Source: Gammaproteobacteria bacterium (GTDB lineage Bacteria; Pseudomonadota; Gammaproteobacteria; Pseudomonadales; Azotimanducaceae). From it: 9,800 bases of DNA. Position 1 is the stretch's first letter; every line of letters begins with the position of its first letter. The stretch is from assembly GCA_028821035.1 (NCBI GenBank), contig JAPPHP010000439.1, forward strand, positions 1-9,800, written 5' to 3'. The notes beneath the pieces were generated by a model. It did no database searches. It worked only from the letters and a program-made list of their open reading frames with translations, and had not been told where the DNA came from. Shown in pieces: positions 1 to 8,490 of the stretch. The position numbers and the translations under genes were made by a program.

Positions 1-1
1 C

Positions 2-1219
2 GAGCGCATCGCGCCCCCCATGGCCCCCGCCGCGGGGGCGCACGAGGGCCCCGGCCCCGCGCGGGGGGTGCTGCGCCACGGCACGGGGGCGCTGGCGCAC
101 GGCGCCGGCCGCATGGACGTCGACCGCGAGGCGCCCGTCGCGGTCGACAGCCTGTTCCGGATGTACTCGCAAACCAAGCCAGTCACCGCGGCGGTGATCA
201 TGTCGCTCTTCGAGGATGGCGCTTTCCACCTCAATGAGCCCCTGTCGAAGTGGCTGCCGGAGTTCGAGAACCCGCAGGTCGTCGCCTACCCCGGTCCCGA
301 GGACCAGGTGCGCGGCGGCCCCCCGGCCGCGGCGACGGTCCCGGCGCGGCGGGAGATCACCCTCTTCGACCTGCTGACCATGACCTCGGGGCTGCCCGCG
401 GTCAGCCGCACGCCGGCGGCCTACTGGCCCCAGATGGAGCCCACGTGGGAGGGCACCGGGTTCTTCAACCCGGACGAAGGCGTCAACGACCCGCGATTCT
501 CCTACGAGGAGAAGGTGCTGGCCATCGCCGAGGTGCCGCTGTTCGCGCAGCCCGGCGAGACCTGGAACTACGGCTCGGACTTCGACGTGCTCAGCCTGTT
601 CCTGACCCGGCTCACCGGACAGGACCTCGACACGCTGTTCCGCGAGCGCATCTTCGACCCGCTGGGCATGGACAGCTCGCGCTTCTACTGCCGGCCCGGG
701 GATCAGGACCGCCTGGTCACCGAGTACCAGTGGGACGAGGACGGCAACATCGCCATCCGCGAGCGGCCCGAGGACGCGGAGAAGGCGGCCGGGACCAACC
801 GGGGGCTGAGGTCGGGGAACGGGATGTTCGGCGGCATGCTCAGCACGCCGCAGGACTACGCGCGCTTCGCCCAGATGCTGTTGAACGGCGGCACGCTCGA
901 CGGCGTGCGCGTACTCGGCCGCAAGACCGTGGACCTCATGACGATGAACCACATCGGCACGCGGAACATCGACATCGTGGTCGGCCCGAACTACGGCTTC
1001 GGCTTCGCCTACTCGGTACGCAAGGACGTGGCCGGTTCCTTCAGCCCGGGCTCAGCCGGGCAGTTCGGCTGGGGCGGCGCGGCCGGCACTTACTTCTTCG
1101 TCGACCCAGCGGAGGACCTCGCGGGCCTTTTCTTCACCCAGGTGTTCATGTACCAGTTCCAGCCGACGGCGGACCTGCCCGAGCGTTTCGAGAAACTGAC
1201 TTACGAGGCGCTCGTGTAG
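2..1219 (+). CDS. Beta-lactamase-fold serine hydrolase (class C / EstB-like), 5' partial
   Basis: Serine hydrolase of the beta-lactamase/penicillin-binding-protein fold, in the group that includes class C beta-lactamases and EstB-type esterases. Counting from the first ATG (position 20), the nucleophile motif SxxK is SQTK at residues 50-53. The Tyr motif YGS is at 184-186, in WNYGSDFDVLS. The third motif, usually KTG or HxG, is replaced by GWGGAAGT at 350-357, which is typical of the esterase-like members. The conserved segments LFRMYSQTKPVTA and LLTMTSGL fit the family. No signal peptide is visible. The frame is open to the left edge (ERIAPP before the first ATG) and this extension looks like family sequence, so the true start is probably outside the window. 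Residues 1-30 are Ala/Gly/Pro-rich and match the family poorly, so an error or divergence there is possible. The substrate is unknown; esterase or beta-lactam hydrolysis cannot be separated by sequence alone. It converges on the cupin gene with a 20-bp gap. Confidence 0.85.
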   Translation, partial: ERIAPPMAPAAGAHEGPGPARGVLRHGTGALAHGAGRMDVDREAPVAVDSLFRMYSQTKPVTAAVIMSLFEDGAFHLNEPLSKWLPEFENPQVVAYPGPEDQVRGGPPAAATVPARREITLFDLLTMTSGLPAVSRTPAAYWPQMEPTWEGTGFFNPDEGVNDPRFSYEEKVLAIAEVPLFAQPGETWNYGSDFDVLSLFLTRLTGQDLDTLFRERIFDPLGMDSSRFYCRPGDQDRLVTEYQWDEDGNIAIRERPEDAEKAAGTNRGLRSGNGMFGGMLSTPQDYARFAQMLLNGGTLDGVRVLGRKTVDLMTMNHIGTRNIDIVVGPNYGFGFAYSVRKDVAGSFSPGSAGQFGWGGAAGTYFFVDPAEDLAGLFFTQVFMYQFQPTADLPERFEKLTYEALV

Positions 1220-1239
1220 CGCCCCCTGCAGGGTCTTAG

Positions 1240-1914
1240 CTACCCGAAGTCCAGCTCCGCCTGCACGAGCGCCGTGTCGCCGATCCGCTCCGGCCGCTTC
1301 CAGCCGGGCCGGGCGTCGTTCGCGCGGTCGATGAGGTTCTGGACCGCATCGAGCGAGTGCTCGTCGAACTTCATGCCGGGCGCCTCCGGGTCACCGCCTC
1401 CGGCGCGGAACTCCAGGAGTTCGACGCCCGCCGGTCCCGCGGTGTACTTGTACGGCATCCCGTTCGGGACGAAGAACCCGGAACCCGGGCCGAGACGCCG
1501 GCGGCCGACGACGATCTCGCCGGCGATCACGTAGTACAGGCAGTCGCCGAAACGCGGATGGCTGTGCCGGAACAGCGGGAAGTCGGCGCCGAACCAGACG
1601 TGCGCGAGACTCATGCCGGTGGGGCCCGGCTGAGAGAAGAGCATGGTGGTCGAGACGCCGGGGCCGATCGCCTGCAGCATGTCGACGAGCTTTTCGCGCG
1701 CGGGAGCCTCGCCGAACTTCTCCGCCAGGGCGCTGATGTCGAACCCCTCGGCGACCTGCTCCGCCAGGGCCTGATCCAGCTCGTAGGCCTGGCCCATCTC
1801 CGGGTTCTCCCAGATGGCGAACGGGCCGCGCTCGGACTCGCGCACCTTGACGCCCTTGCCGGCGACCGCTTCCTGCGCGTCGTCCTGTTCCCGGATGTCT
1901 ATCGCTTCCGCCAT
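1240..1914 (-). CDS. Cupin-domain protein of unknown substrate
   Basis: A 224-residue protein with one recognisable cupin barrel at about residues 85-170. Its first motif contains HSH at 117-119, followed by D124 and IAGEIVVG, which is the G/HxH part of cupin motif 1. The second motif is GSGFFVPNGMPYKY (about 144-157), where the usual metal-binding His after PxG is a Tyr (Y155). The first 80 residues look helical and contain no known domain I can name. The ATG at 1914 was chosen because GGGGGAG (1923-1929) lies 8 nt upstream. A longer frame upstream (to 1998) would have no such site and would run through the promoter-like region. Cupins include dioxygenases, isomerases and binding proteins, so no reaction is assigned. 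It is transcribed in the same direction as the exonuclease gene but 105 bp away and with its own promoter candidate, so it may be a separate unit. Confidence 0.8.
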   Translation of the reverse strand: MAEAIDIREQDDAQEAVAGKGVKVRESERGPFAIWENPEMGQAYELDQALAEQVAEGFDISALAEKFGEAPAREKLVDMLQAIGPGVSTTMLFSQPGPTGMSLAHVWFGADFPLFRHSHPRFGDCLYYVIAGEIVVGRRRLGPGSGFFVPNGMPYKYTAGPAGVELLEFRAGGGDPEAPGMKFDEHSLDAVQNLIDRANDARPGWKRPERIGDTALVQAELDFG

Positions 1915-1943
1915 GACGTTCACTCCCCCTTCGCGTTCCGTGT

Positions 1944-1972
1944 AGCGTAGTCCCACGCCACGGTTCGGGCAA
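1944..1972 (-). promoter_or_regulatory. Candidate sigma70 promoter of the cupin gene
   Basis: On the minus strand, TTGCCC (1967-1972, four of six matches to TTGACA) is followed after exactly 17 bp by TACGCT (1944-1949). The latter keeps the most conserved T, A and final T of TATAAT. Transcription would begin near 1937, giving a leader of about 22 nt that contains the GGGGGAG ribosome binding site. The -35 box sits inside one copy of the 13-bp direct repeat described separately. The match is moderate and was found by eye. Confidence 0.4.
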
Positions 1973-2004
1973 GCGGGGGGCCAGGCAGCGGCGGGCAAGC
2001 GGGG
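1966..2004. repeat. Two 13-bp direct repeats upstream of the cupin gene
   Basis: CGGGCAAGCGGGG occurs exactly at 1966-1978 and again at 1992-2004, 26 bp apart from start to start. The copy nearer the cupin gene covers the candidate -35 box. Tandem copies at a promoter suggest protein binding sites, but the repeat is G-rich and could also be chance or a small duplication. No function is proven. Confidence 0.45.
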
Positions 2005-2019
2005 CGGACGAAGGCCGCG

Positions 2020-2796
2020 TCAGTCGCCCCAGTCGAGGTCGGCGATGACCGGCGCGTGATCCGACGCCGTGTGACCCTCCTTCTTCTTTCGGAAGTCCCG
2101 GTCGATCTCGGCGTGGGTCACCCGGTCGCGGACCGGCCGCGTGCCGAGCAGGAAGTCGATGCGCAGCCCCTGGCCGCGATGGAAGGCGCCCCCGCGGTAA
2201 TCCCACCAGGAGAACGCCTGCGACTCCGGATGTATCTCCCGGTACAGGTCGTGCAGGCCGCGGGCCTGCAGCGTCTCGAATCGCCCGCGTTCCTCGACGG
2301 TGTGGAAGATGCGGCCGTCGCCCTCCTCGCCGCGCCACGTGTCGAGCGCCGTCGGCACCACGTTGAAGTCTCCACACAGGACGGCCGGCGTGTCCGGCGC
2401 ATGCGACCAGGCGCGGGCGAGATCGTCGTACCAGGCGAGTTTCGCCGGGAAGTCCTCGTGGGTCAGCTCCTTGCCGTTCGGGCAGTAGACGGTGGTGAAG
2501 GTCAGACCCCGTATGCGCGCGCTCACGAGGCGTGCGCCGAAGTGCTCCTGTCCGGCAAGACCGCGCTCGACGGATTCCGCCGGGTGGCGGGTCAGGATCG
2601 CCACGCCGTTCCAGCCCTTCTGGCCATGGCAGACGGCCTCGTAGCCCAGGTCCTCGAACGCCGCGTCGGGGAACTCGTCGTCGCTGACCTTGAGTTCCTG
2701 GAACCCGACGATATCGGGCCGGCGGGCCTCCAGCCAGATGCGCACGAAGTCGAGCCGCGCCCGCAGGCCGTTGACGTTCCAGGTGGCGATGCGCAT
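2020..2796 (-). CDS. xthA: Exodeoxyribonuclease III (AP endonuclease)
   Basis: A 258-residue Mg-dependent nuclease of the ExoIII/APE1 (EEP) fold. In this family it cuts DNA 5' of abasic sites and removes 3'-blocking groups and nucleotides during base excision repair in the cytoplasm. The full catalytic set is visible: N7 in TWNVNGLRAR, E34 in FQELK, Y104 in VYCPNG, D143 and N145 in CGDFNV, D214 in LRIDFLL, and D246/H247 in SDHAPV. FSWWDYRGGAF (195-205) and GWNGVAILTR (61-70) are further family signatures. The length is about that of E. coli XthA (268). The ATG at 2796 starts directly at the conserved MRIATWNVNG and has GAGG about 6 nt upstream. It follows the small exported-protein gene by 46 bp in the same direction, so the two may share a transcript. 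Confidence 0.96.
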   Translation of the reverse strand: MRIATWNVNGLRARLDFVRIWLEARRPDIVGFQELKVSDDEFPDAAFEDLGYEAVCHGQKGWNGVAILTRHPAESVERGLAGQEHFGARLVSARIRGLTFTTVYCPNGKELTHEDFPAKLAWYDDLARAWSHAPDTPAVLCGDFNVVPTALDTWRGEEGDGRIFHTVEERGRFETLQARGLHDLYREIHPESQAFSWWDYRGGAFHRGQGLRIDFLLGTRPVRDRVTHAEIDRDFRKKKEGHTASDHAPVIADLDWGD

Positions 2797-2842
2797 GGCG
2801 GCCCTCGAGTGCCCTTTCCGGTCCGCCGTCGCTCCGGGGCGC

Positions 2843-3205
2843 CTACCGCAGCCCGGCCTGCGTCATGTACTGCTCGTTCGCCAGTTCGAGGTACTTCTCG
2901 AGATGCTCGAGCTGATCCGGTTCGAGGATCTCGCCCATCTCGTTCAGGGTACGCCGCGCCAGCCGCCGCAGGTCGCGCGCGACCCGCGTGGGGATGTCGC
3001 CCCCCTGCCGGGACACGCGGCGGACGGAGCCGTTGCGCGCCGCGTGATATTCCTTCAGGGCCTCGCGGAAGGCCTCTTCCTGAACGGCCGTGACGGCCGT
3101 CAGCTCGAGCTGGAGGAGCAACCGGGCTTCATAGCTCTTCTCGGCGGCCCAGCCCGCCTGGGCGACGCCAAGGGCCATCACCAGCATCCAACACCATCGC
3201 TTCAT
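2843..3205 (-). CDS. Small exported helical protein, possibly LTxxQ/Spy-like
   Basis: A 120-residue protein I do not recognise with certainty. It begins with a clear signal peptide: two basic residues (KR), a hydrophobic core MLVMALGVAQAGWAA, and likely cleavage near AQA or GWA, so the mature protein of about 100 residues should be periplasmic or secreted. The mature part is charged and helical. It shows two L..xxQ-like segments, LELTAVTAVQEEAFREALKE and ILEPDQLEHLEKYLEL, which resemble the repeated motif of Spy/CpxP-type periplasmic stress chaperones. That resemblance is weak and is an inference. A start at the ATG at 3205 is preferred over an upstream TTG at 3247 because it places the signal sequence at the N terminus, although the ribosome binding site is poor. 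It lies 76 bp after the biotin carboxylase gene and 46 bp before xthA, in the same direction. Confidence 0.7.
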   Translation of the reverse strand: MKRWCWMLVMALGVAQAGWAAEKSYEARLLLQLELTAVTAVQEEAFREALKEYHAARNGSVRRVSRQGGDIPTRVARDLRRLARRTLNEMGEILEPDQLEHLEKYLELANEQYMTQAGLR

Positions 3206-3281
3206 CAACCGAACCCGGGCCGAGCCCCCGTGACCACGAGCGGTCAATGATAACGAAGCGGTGCGCGGCGAGACACTTGGC

Positions 3282-6154
<2,873 letters not shown>

Positions 6155-6155
<1 letters not shown>

Positions 6156-7876
6156 CAGTGGAACTCCCGTTGCGGTCCGGTCATCGCGCTCGGCTCATAG
6201 TGGCGCATGCAGAGGTCGACGGTGTCCGCCAGGAGCCGGCGCAGGTCGCGCGGCAGCACCATCTGCGAGATCGAGCCCAGGCTCAGCGCTTCCCGGGGGT
6301 TCATGATGTCGCGCTCGTATCGGGCGACCAGCTTCGCGTCCTCGCCCGCGAACCAGCGCGATACCTCCCGCTCGGCCTCGCGGCGCGCGTCGGCCTCGTC
6401 GGCGCCGGCCGCCCGCCGTTCCGCGAGAAGCTTCGAGAATCGCGCCGCACGCTCCCGCGAGAGGCCGGCGAGTTCGTCCTTGTAGACGAATTCGCGGCCG
6501 GCCGGTCCCATCACCGCGACACGGGTCGCCGGCAGCGCGAACACGAAGTCCGCACCGGTGGCGTAGTTGTTGAACGAGGCATAGGCCCCGCCGAAGGCGT
6601 TGCGCACGAGCACGAGGATACGGGGCGTACGCAGGTCCACGATGGAGTCGAGCATCGCGCGCCCCGCCTGCACGACGCCCCGGCTCTCCTGTTCCGTGCC
6701 CGGCAGGAACCCCGTCGTGTCCTCCATGAACACGATCGGGATGTTGTAGAGATTGCAGAAGCGGATGAAACGGGCGTTCTTGTACGCCGCGTCGACGTCG
6801 ATGAAGCCGGTGGAGAACGCGCTGTTGTTCGCGACGAAGCCGACCACGTAGCCGCCGAGGCGCCCGAAGGCCGTGACCGTGCTGCGCGCGCGTTCCGGCT
6901 GCACCTCCAGGAACTCGCCATGGTCGCAGACCTCCTGGACGACGAGCCGGATGTCGAACGGGGTGTTGAAGCCCGTCGGCGAGTTGAACGTCGTGCGGAA
7001 CAGCACGTCGAGGTTCTCGGTGTCGCGTCCGACGGGGTCGCTCGTGGCCGCGTAAGGCGCATTCGAGCGGTTGTCGTCCGGCAGGTAGGTCAGGAGCCGT
7101 GCCGCGAGCCTGAGCGCGTCGACCTCGTCCGCCACCGTGAAGTCGGCCACGCCGGAAGCGCCGTGCACCCCCGGGCCCCCGAGTTCGTCCGGGGTCACGT
7201 CCTCGCCGAGGACCTCCTTGACCACGCCGACGCCCGTGAGACCGAAGAACGTGTCGTTCGGCTGGATCAGGAAACTGCCCTGCCGCGGCAGGTAGGAACC
7301 CCCGCCGGCGTTGAAGCCGAACATGCACATCACGCTCGGCACGATGCCGCTGATCCTGCGCAGCGCCGTGAACGCCTCGGCATAACCGTCGAGGCCGCCG
7401 ACTCCCGCCGGCACGAACGCGCCGGCGCTGTCGTTCAGCCCTATGACGGGCATCCCCTGCTTCGCCGCGAGCCTGTAGAGCGACGCCAGCTTGCGGCCGT
7501 TCGTCGCGTCCATGGAACCCGCCCGAACGGTGAAGTCGTGTCCGTACACGGCGACGTCGCGGCCGTGGATCTTCACGATGGCGGTCACGAGGGAGGCGCC
7601 GTCGAGCGACGGGCCCCAGTTCTGGAAGAGCACCATCGGCCGCTCGTCCGAGAGCACGCCGATCCGCTCCCAGACCGTCATCCGGTCCTTGCGGTGCTGG
7701 CGCGAGATGTTGCGGTAGCCGCCGGCGATGCGCGGTCGTTCCTGCAACGCACGCGCCTCCGCCAGGGTCTTCTCGTATGGCGGCGGCGCCGTGTCGGCGG
7801 CCGCGTCGACCGAACCGTCGTCGGCCCGCAACGGTTCGTCGAGGACCGGGACCAGTGCCTCCAGCGGACTGCTCAA
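6155..7876 (-). CDS. Acyl-CoA carboxylase beta (carboxyltransferase) subunit, likely propionyl-CoA type
   Basis: A 573-residue carboxyltransferase of the crotonase-like PccB/GcdA fold that moves CO2 from carboxybiotin to an acyl-CoA. The N-terminal half has the oxyanion-loop motif FNAGGGSYLPRQGSF (188-202) and LGGPGVHGASGVADF (232-246). The C-terminal half has GFLPGTEQE (389-397), RNAFGGAYASFN (425-436) and VAVMGPAG (453-460). Together these give both acyl-CoA and biotin sites. It is somewhat longer than usual PccB proteins (about 510-540), mostly from an N-terminal lead of about 60 residues. The C-terminal end (LGSISQMVLPRDLRRLL and onward) lacks the usual DdVIdP...TR and KxxGNIPL ending of PccB. 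The start is TTG at 7876: its stop/start overlap with the epimerase (TTGA) and a strong GGAGGAGG 7 nt upstream support it, and no ATG occurs until residue 66. The linked epimerase points to propionyl-CoA; the exact acyl group is inferred. Confidence 0.9.
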
Positions 7877-8289
7877 GCCGCAACCTCCTCCAGTTCGATC
7901 AGGGTGCCGCAGAAGTCCTTCGGGTGCAGGAACACCACCGGCAGGCCATGGGCGCCGATGCTCGGCCGGCCCTCCCCGAGCACGGTCATCCCGTCAGCCT
8001 GGAGCCTCTCGATGGCCGCGGCGATGTCGGCCACCTCGTAGCAGACATGATGGATGCCCCCCCGGGGGTTGCGTTCGAGGAAGTTCTCGATCGGCGAGTC
8101 CTGACCCAGCGGATGGATGAGTTCGATCTTGCTGTTCGGCAGTTCCACGAACACCGTGGTGACACCCTGGTCCGGAAGCGGCTTTGGGGCCGAGACCGTG
8201 GCGCCCAGGCTGTCGGCGTACAGTGCCGCGGCCGCGCCCAGATCGGGCACGGCAATGGCGACGTGGTTGAGCTTTCCGATCACGACCAT
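7873..8289 (-). CDS. mce: Methylmalonyl-CoA epimerase (VOC fold)
   Basis: A 138-residue metal enzyme of the vicinal oxygen chelate (glyoxalase) superfamily, expected to interconvert (S)- and (R)-methylmalonyl-CoA so that the carboxylase product can enter methylmalonyl-CoA mutase. The two beta-alpha-beta-beta-beta halves are visible. Likely metal ligands are H9 in LNHVAIAV, Q41 in DQGVTTVFVEL, H80 or H81 in GIHHVCYEV, and E132 in GTLIELEE; these match the family pattern. Some VOC proteins of this type also act on ethylmalonyl-CoA. The ATG at 8289 abuts GGGGGA (8290-8295) with no spacer, so a start at the GTG at 8283 (codon 3), with a 6-nt spacer, is more likely on ribosome-binding grounds; the difference is two residues. 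It is the first gene of the operon, with a TATAAT about 40 bp upstream, and its stop codon overlaps the next start. Confidence 0.92.
   Translation of the reverse strand: MVVIGKLNHVAIAVPDLGAAAALYADSLGATVSAPKPLPDQGVTTVFVELPNSKIELIHPLGQDSPIENFLERNPRGGIHHVCYEVADIAAAIERLQADGMTVLGEGRPSIGAHGLPVVFLHPKDFCGTLIELEEVAA
7884..7891 (-). promoter_or_regulatory. Strong ribosome binding site that fixes a TTG start
   Basis: On the minus strand GGAGGAGG, followed by 7 nt (TTGCGGC) and TTG, sets the beta-subunit start at 7876. These bases also encode Leu-Glu-Glu-Val near the end of the epimerase, so the site is read as both codons and ribosome binding site. This implies that ribosomes ending the epimerase restart on the beta subunit. 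Confidence 0.75.
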
Positions 8290-8328
8290 TCCCCCGCGTT
8301 CGCGCGACCGTTCCGACGGCCGGACGGC

Positions 8329-8334
8329 ATTATA
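8329..8334 (-). promoter_or_regulatory. Perfect TATAAT -10 box ahead of the epimerase operon
   Basis: The minus strand reads CTGCGTATAATGCCGTC here, a perfect sigma70 -10 hexamer in very GC-rich DNA. Transcription would start near 8322, leaving a leader of about 33 nt before the epimerase ATG. No acceptable -35 hexamer lies 16-18 bp upstream (the 17-bp position reads GCGGAG), and the extended -10 TG is one base off. The promoter may therefore need an activator. The right half-site of a 9-bp dyad lies in the spacer/-35 zone. Confidence 0.6.
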
Positions 8335-8342
8335 CGCAGGCG

Positions 8343-8425
8343 GCCAAGCGCCTCCGCCGTGGCCGAAGGTGCTTGCTGGACGCCGGGGAGGGTCGCGGTA
8401 GAGCCCTCCTCAAACCGCGCTTGGC
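8343..8425. repeat. 9-bp perfect inverted repeat upstream of the carboxylase operon
   Basis: GCCAAGCGC (8343-8351) and its exact reverse complement GCGCTTGGC (8417-8425) are 74 bp apart centre to centre, close to seven helical turns. Between them are two smaller, mutually exclusive dyads: GGAGGG/CCCTCC (8387-8392, 8404-8409) and CGCGGT/ACCGCG (8394-8399, 8414-8419). The proximal half-site lies just upstream of the TATAAT. It could be a regulator binding arrangement, but GC-rich DNA produces such repeats by chance fairly often. Confidence 0.35.
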
Positions 8426-8439
8426 TACCTCGGCGGCCG

Positions 8440-8490
8440 GTGTCGTGTCCCGCGAGTTTCTGAAACGTCAGAACCCACGTGACACCACAC
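8440..8490 (-). terminator. Nested stem-loop at the end of the LuxR-type gene
   Basis: Outer arms GTGTCGTGTC (8440-8449) and GACACCACAC (8481-8490) pair at nine of ten positions. They enclose a perfect inner hairpin, TTCTGA-AACG-TCAGAA (8458-8473). The structure begins at the last base of the regulator's stop codon and stands between it and the operon promoter. That position suits a transcription end, but there is no T-run, so it is not a canonical intrinsic terminator. It could also be an operator or an RNA-stabilising hairpin. Confidence 0.35.

Noticed and set aside
1224..1233. 10-bp palindrome CCCTGCAGGG between the convergent hydrolase and cupin genes
   Set aside because: As a hairpin it leaves only a 3-bp stem and has no proper T-run, so a shared terminator is not supported.
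250..1239. Second plus-strand frame inside the serine hydrolase gene
   Set aside because: Arg/Pro/Gly-rich out-of-frame shadow; the hydrolase motifs are in the other frame.
1915..1998. Longer N terminus for the cupin protein
   Set aside because: The extension lacks a ribosome binding site and overlaps the promoter-like sequence, whereas the ATG at 1914 has GGGGGAG at 8 nt.
1391..2377. Minus-strand frame across the cupin and exonuclease genes
   Set aside because: Out of frame with two well-supported genes, with Arg/Pro-rich low-complexity product.
3206..3247. Upstream TTG start for the small exported protein
   Set aside because: It would bury the signal peptide behind 14 charged or polar residues.
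3247..3252. TATCAT on the minus strand as a -10 box for the small exported protein
   Set aside because: No -35-like hexamer at 16-18 bp; the gene may be read from the operon upstream.
6158..8041. Plus-strand open frame of about 627 codons opposite the carboxyltransferase
   Set aside because: Same shadow effect; low-complexity composition and no family signatures, against a clear carboxyltransferase on the other strand.
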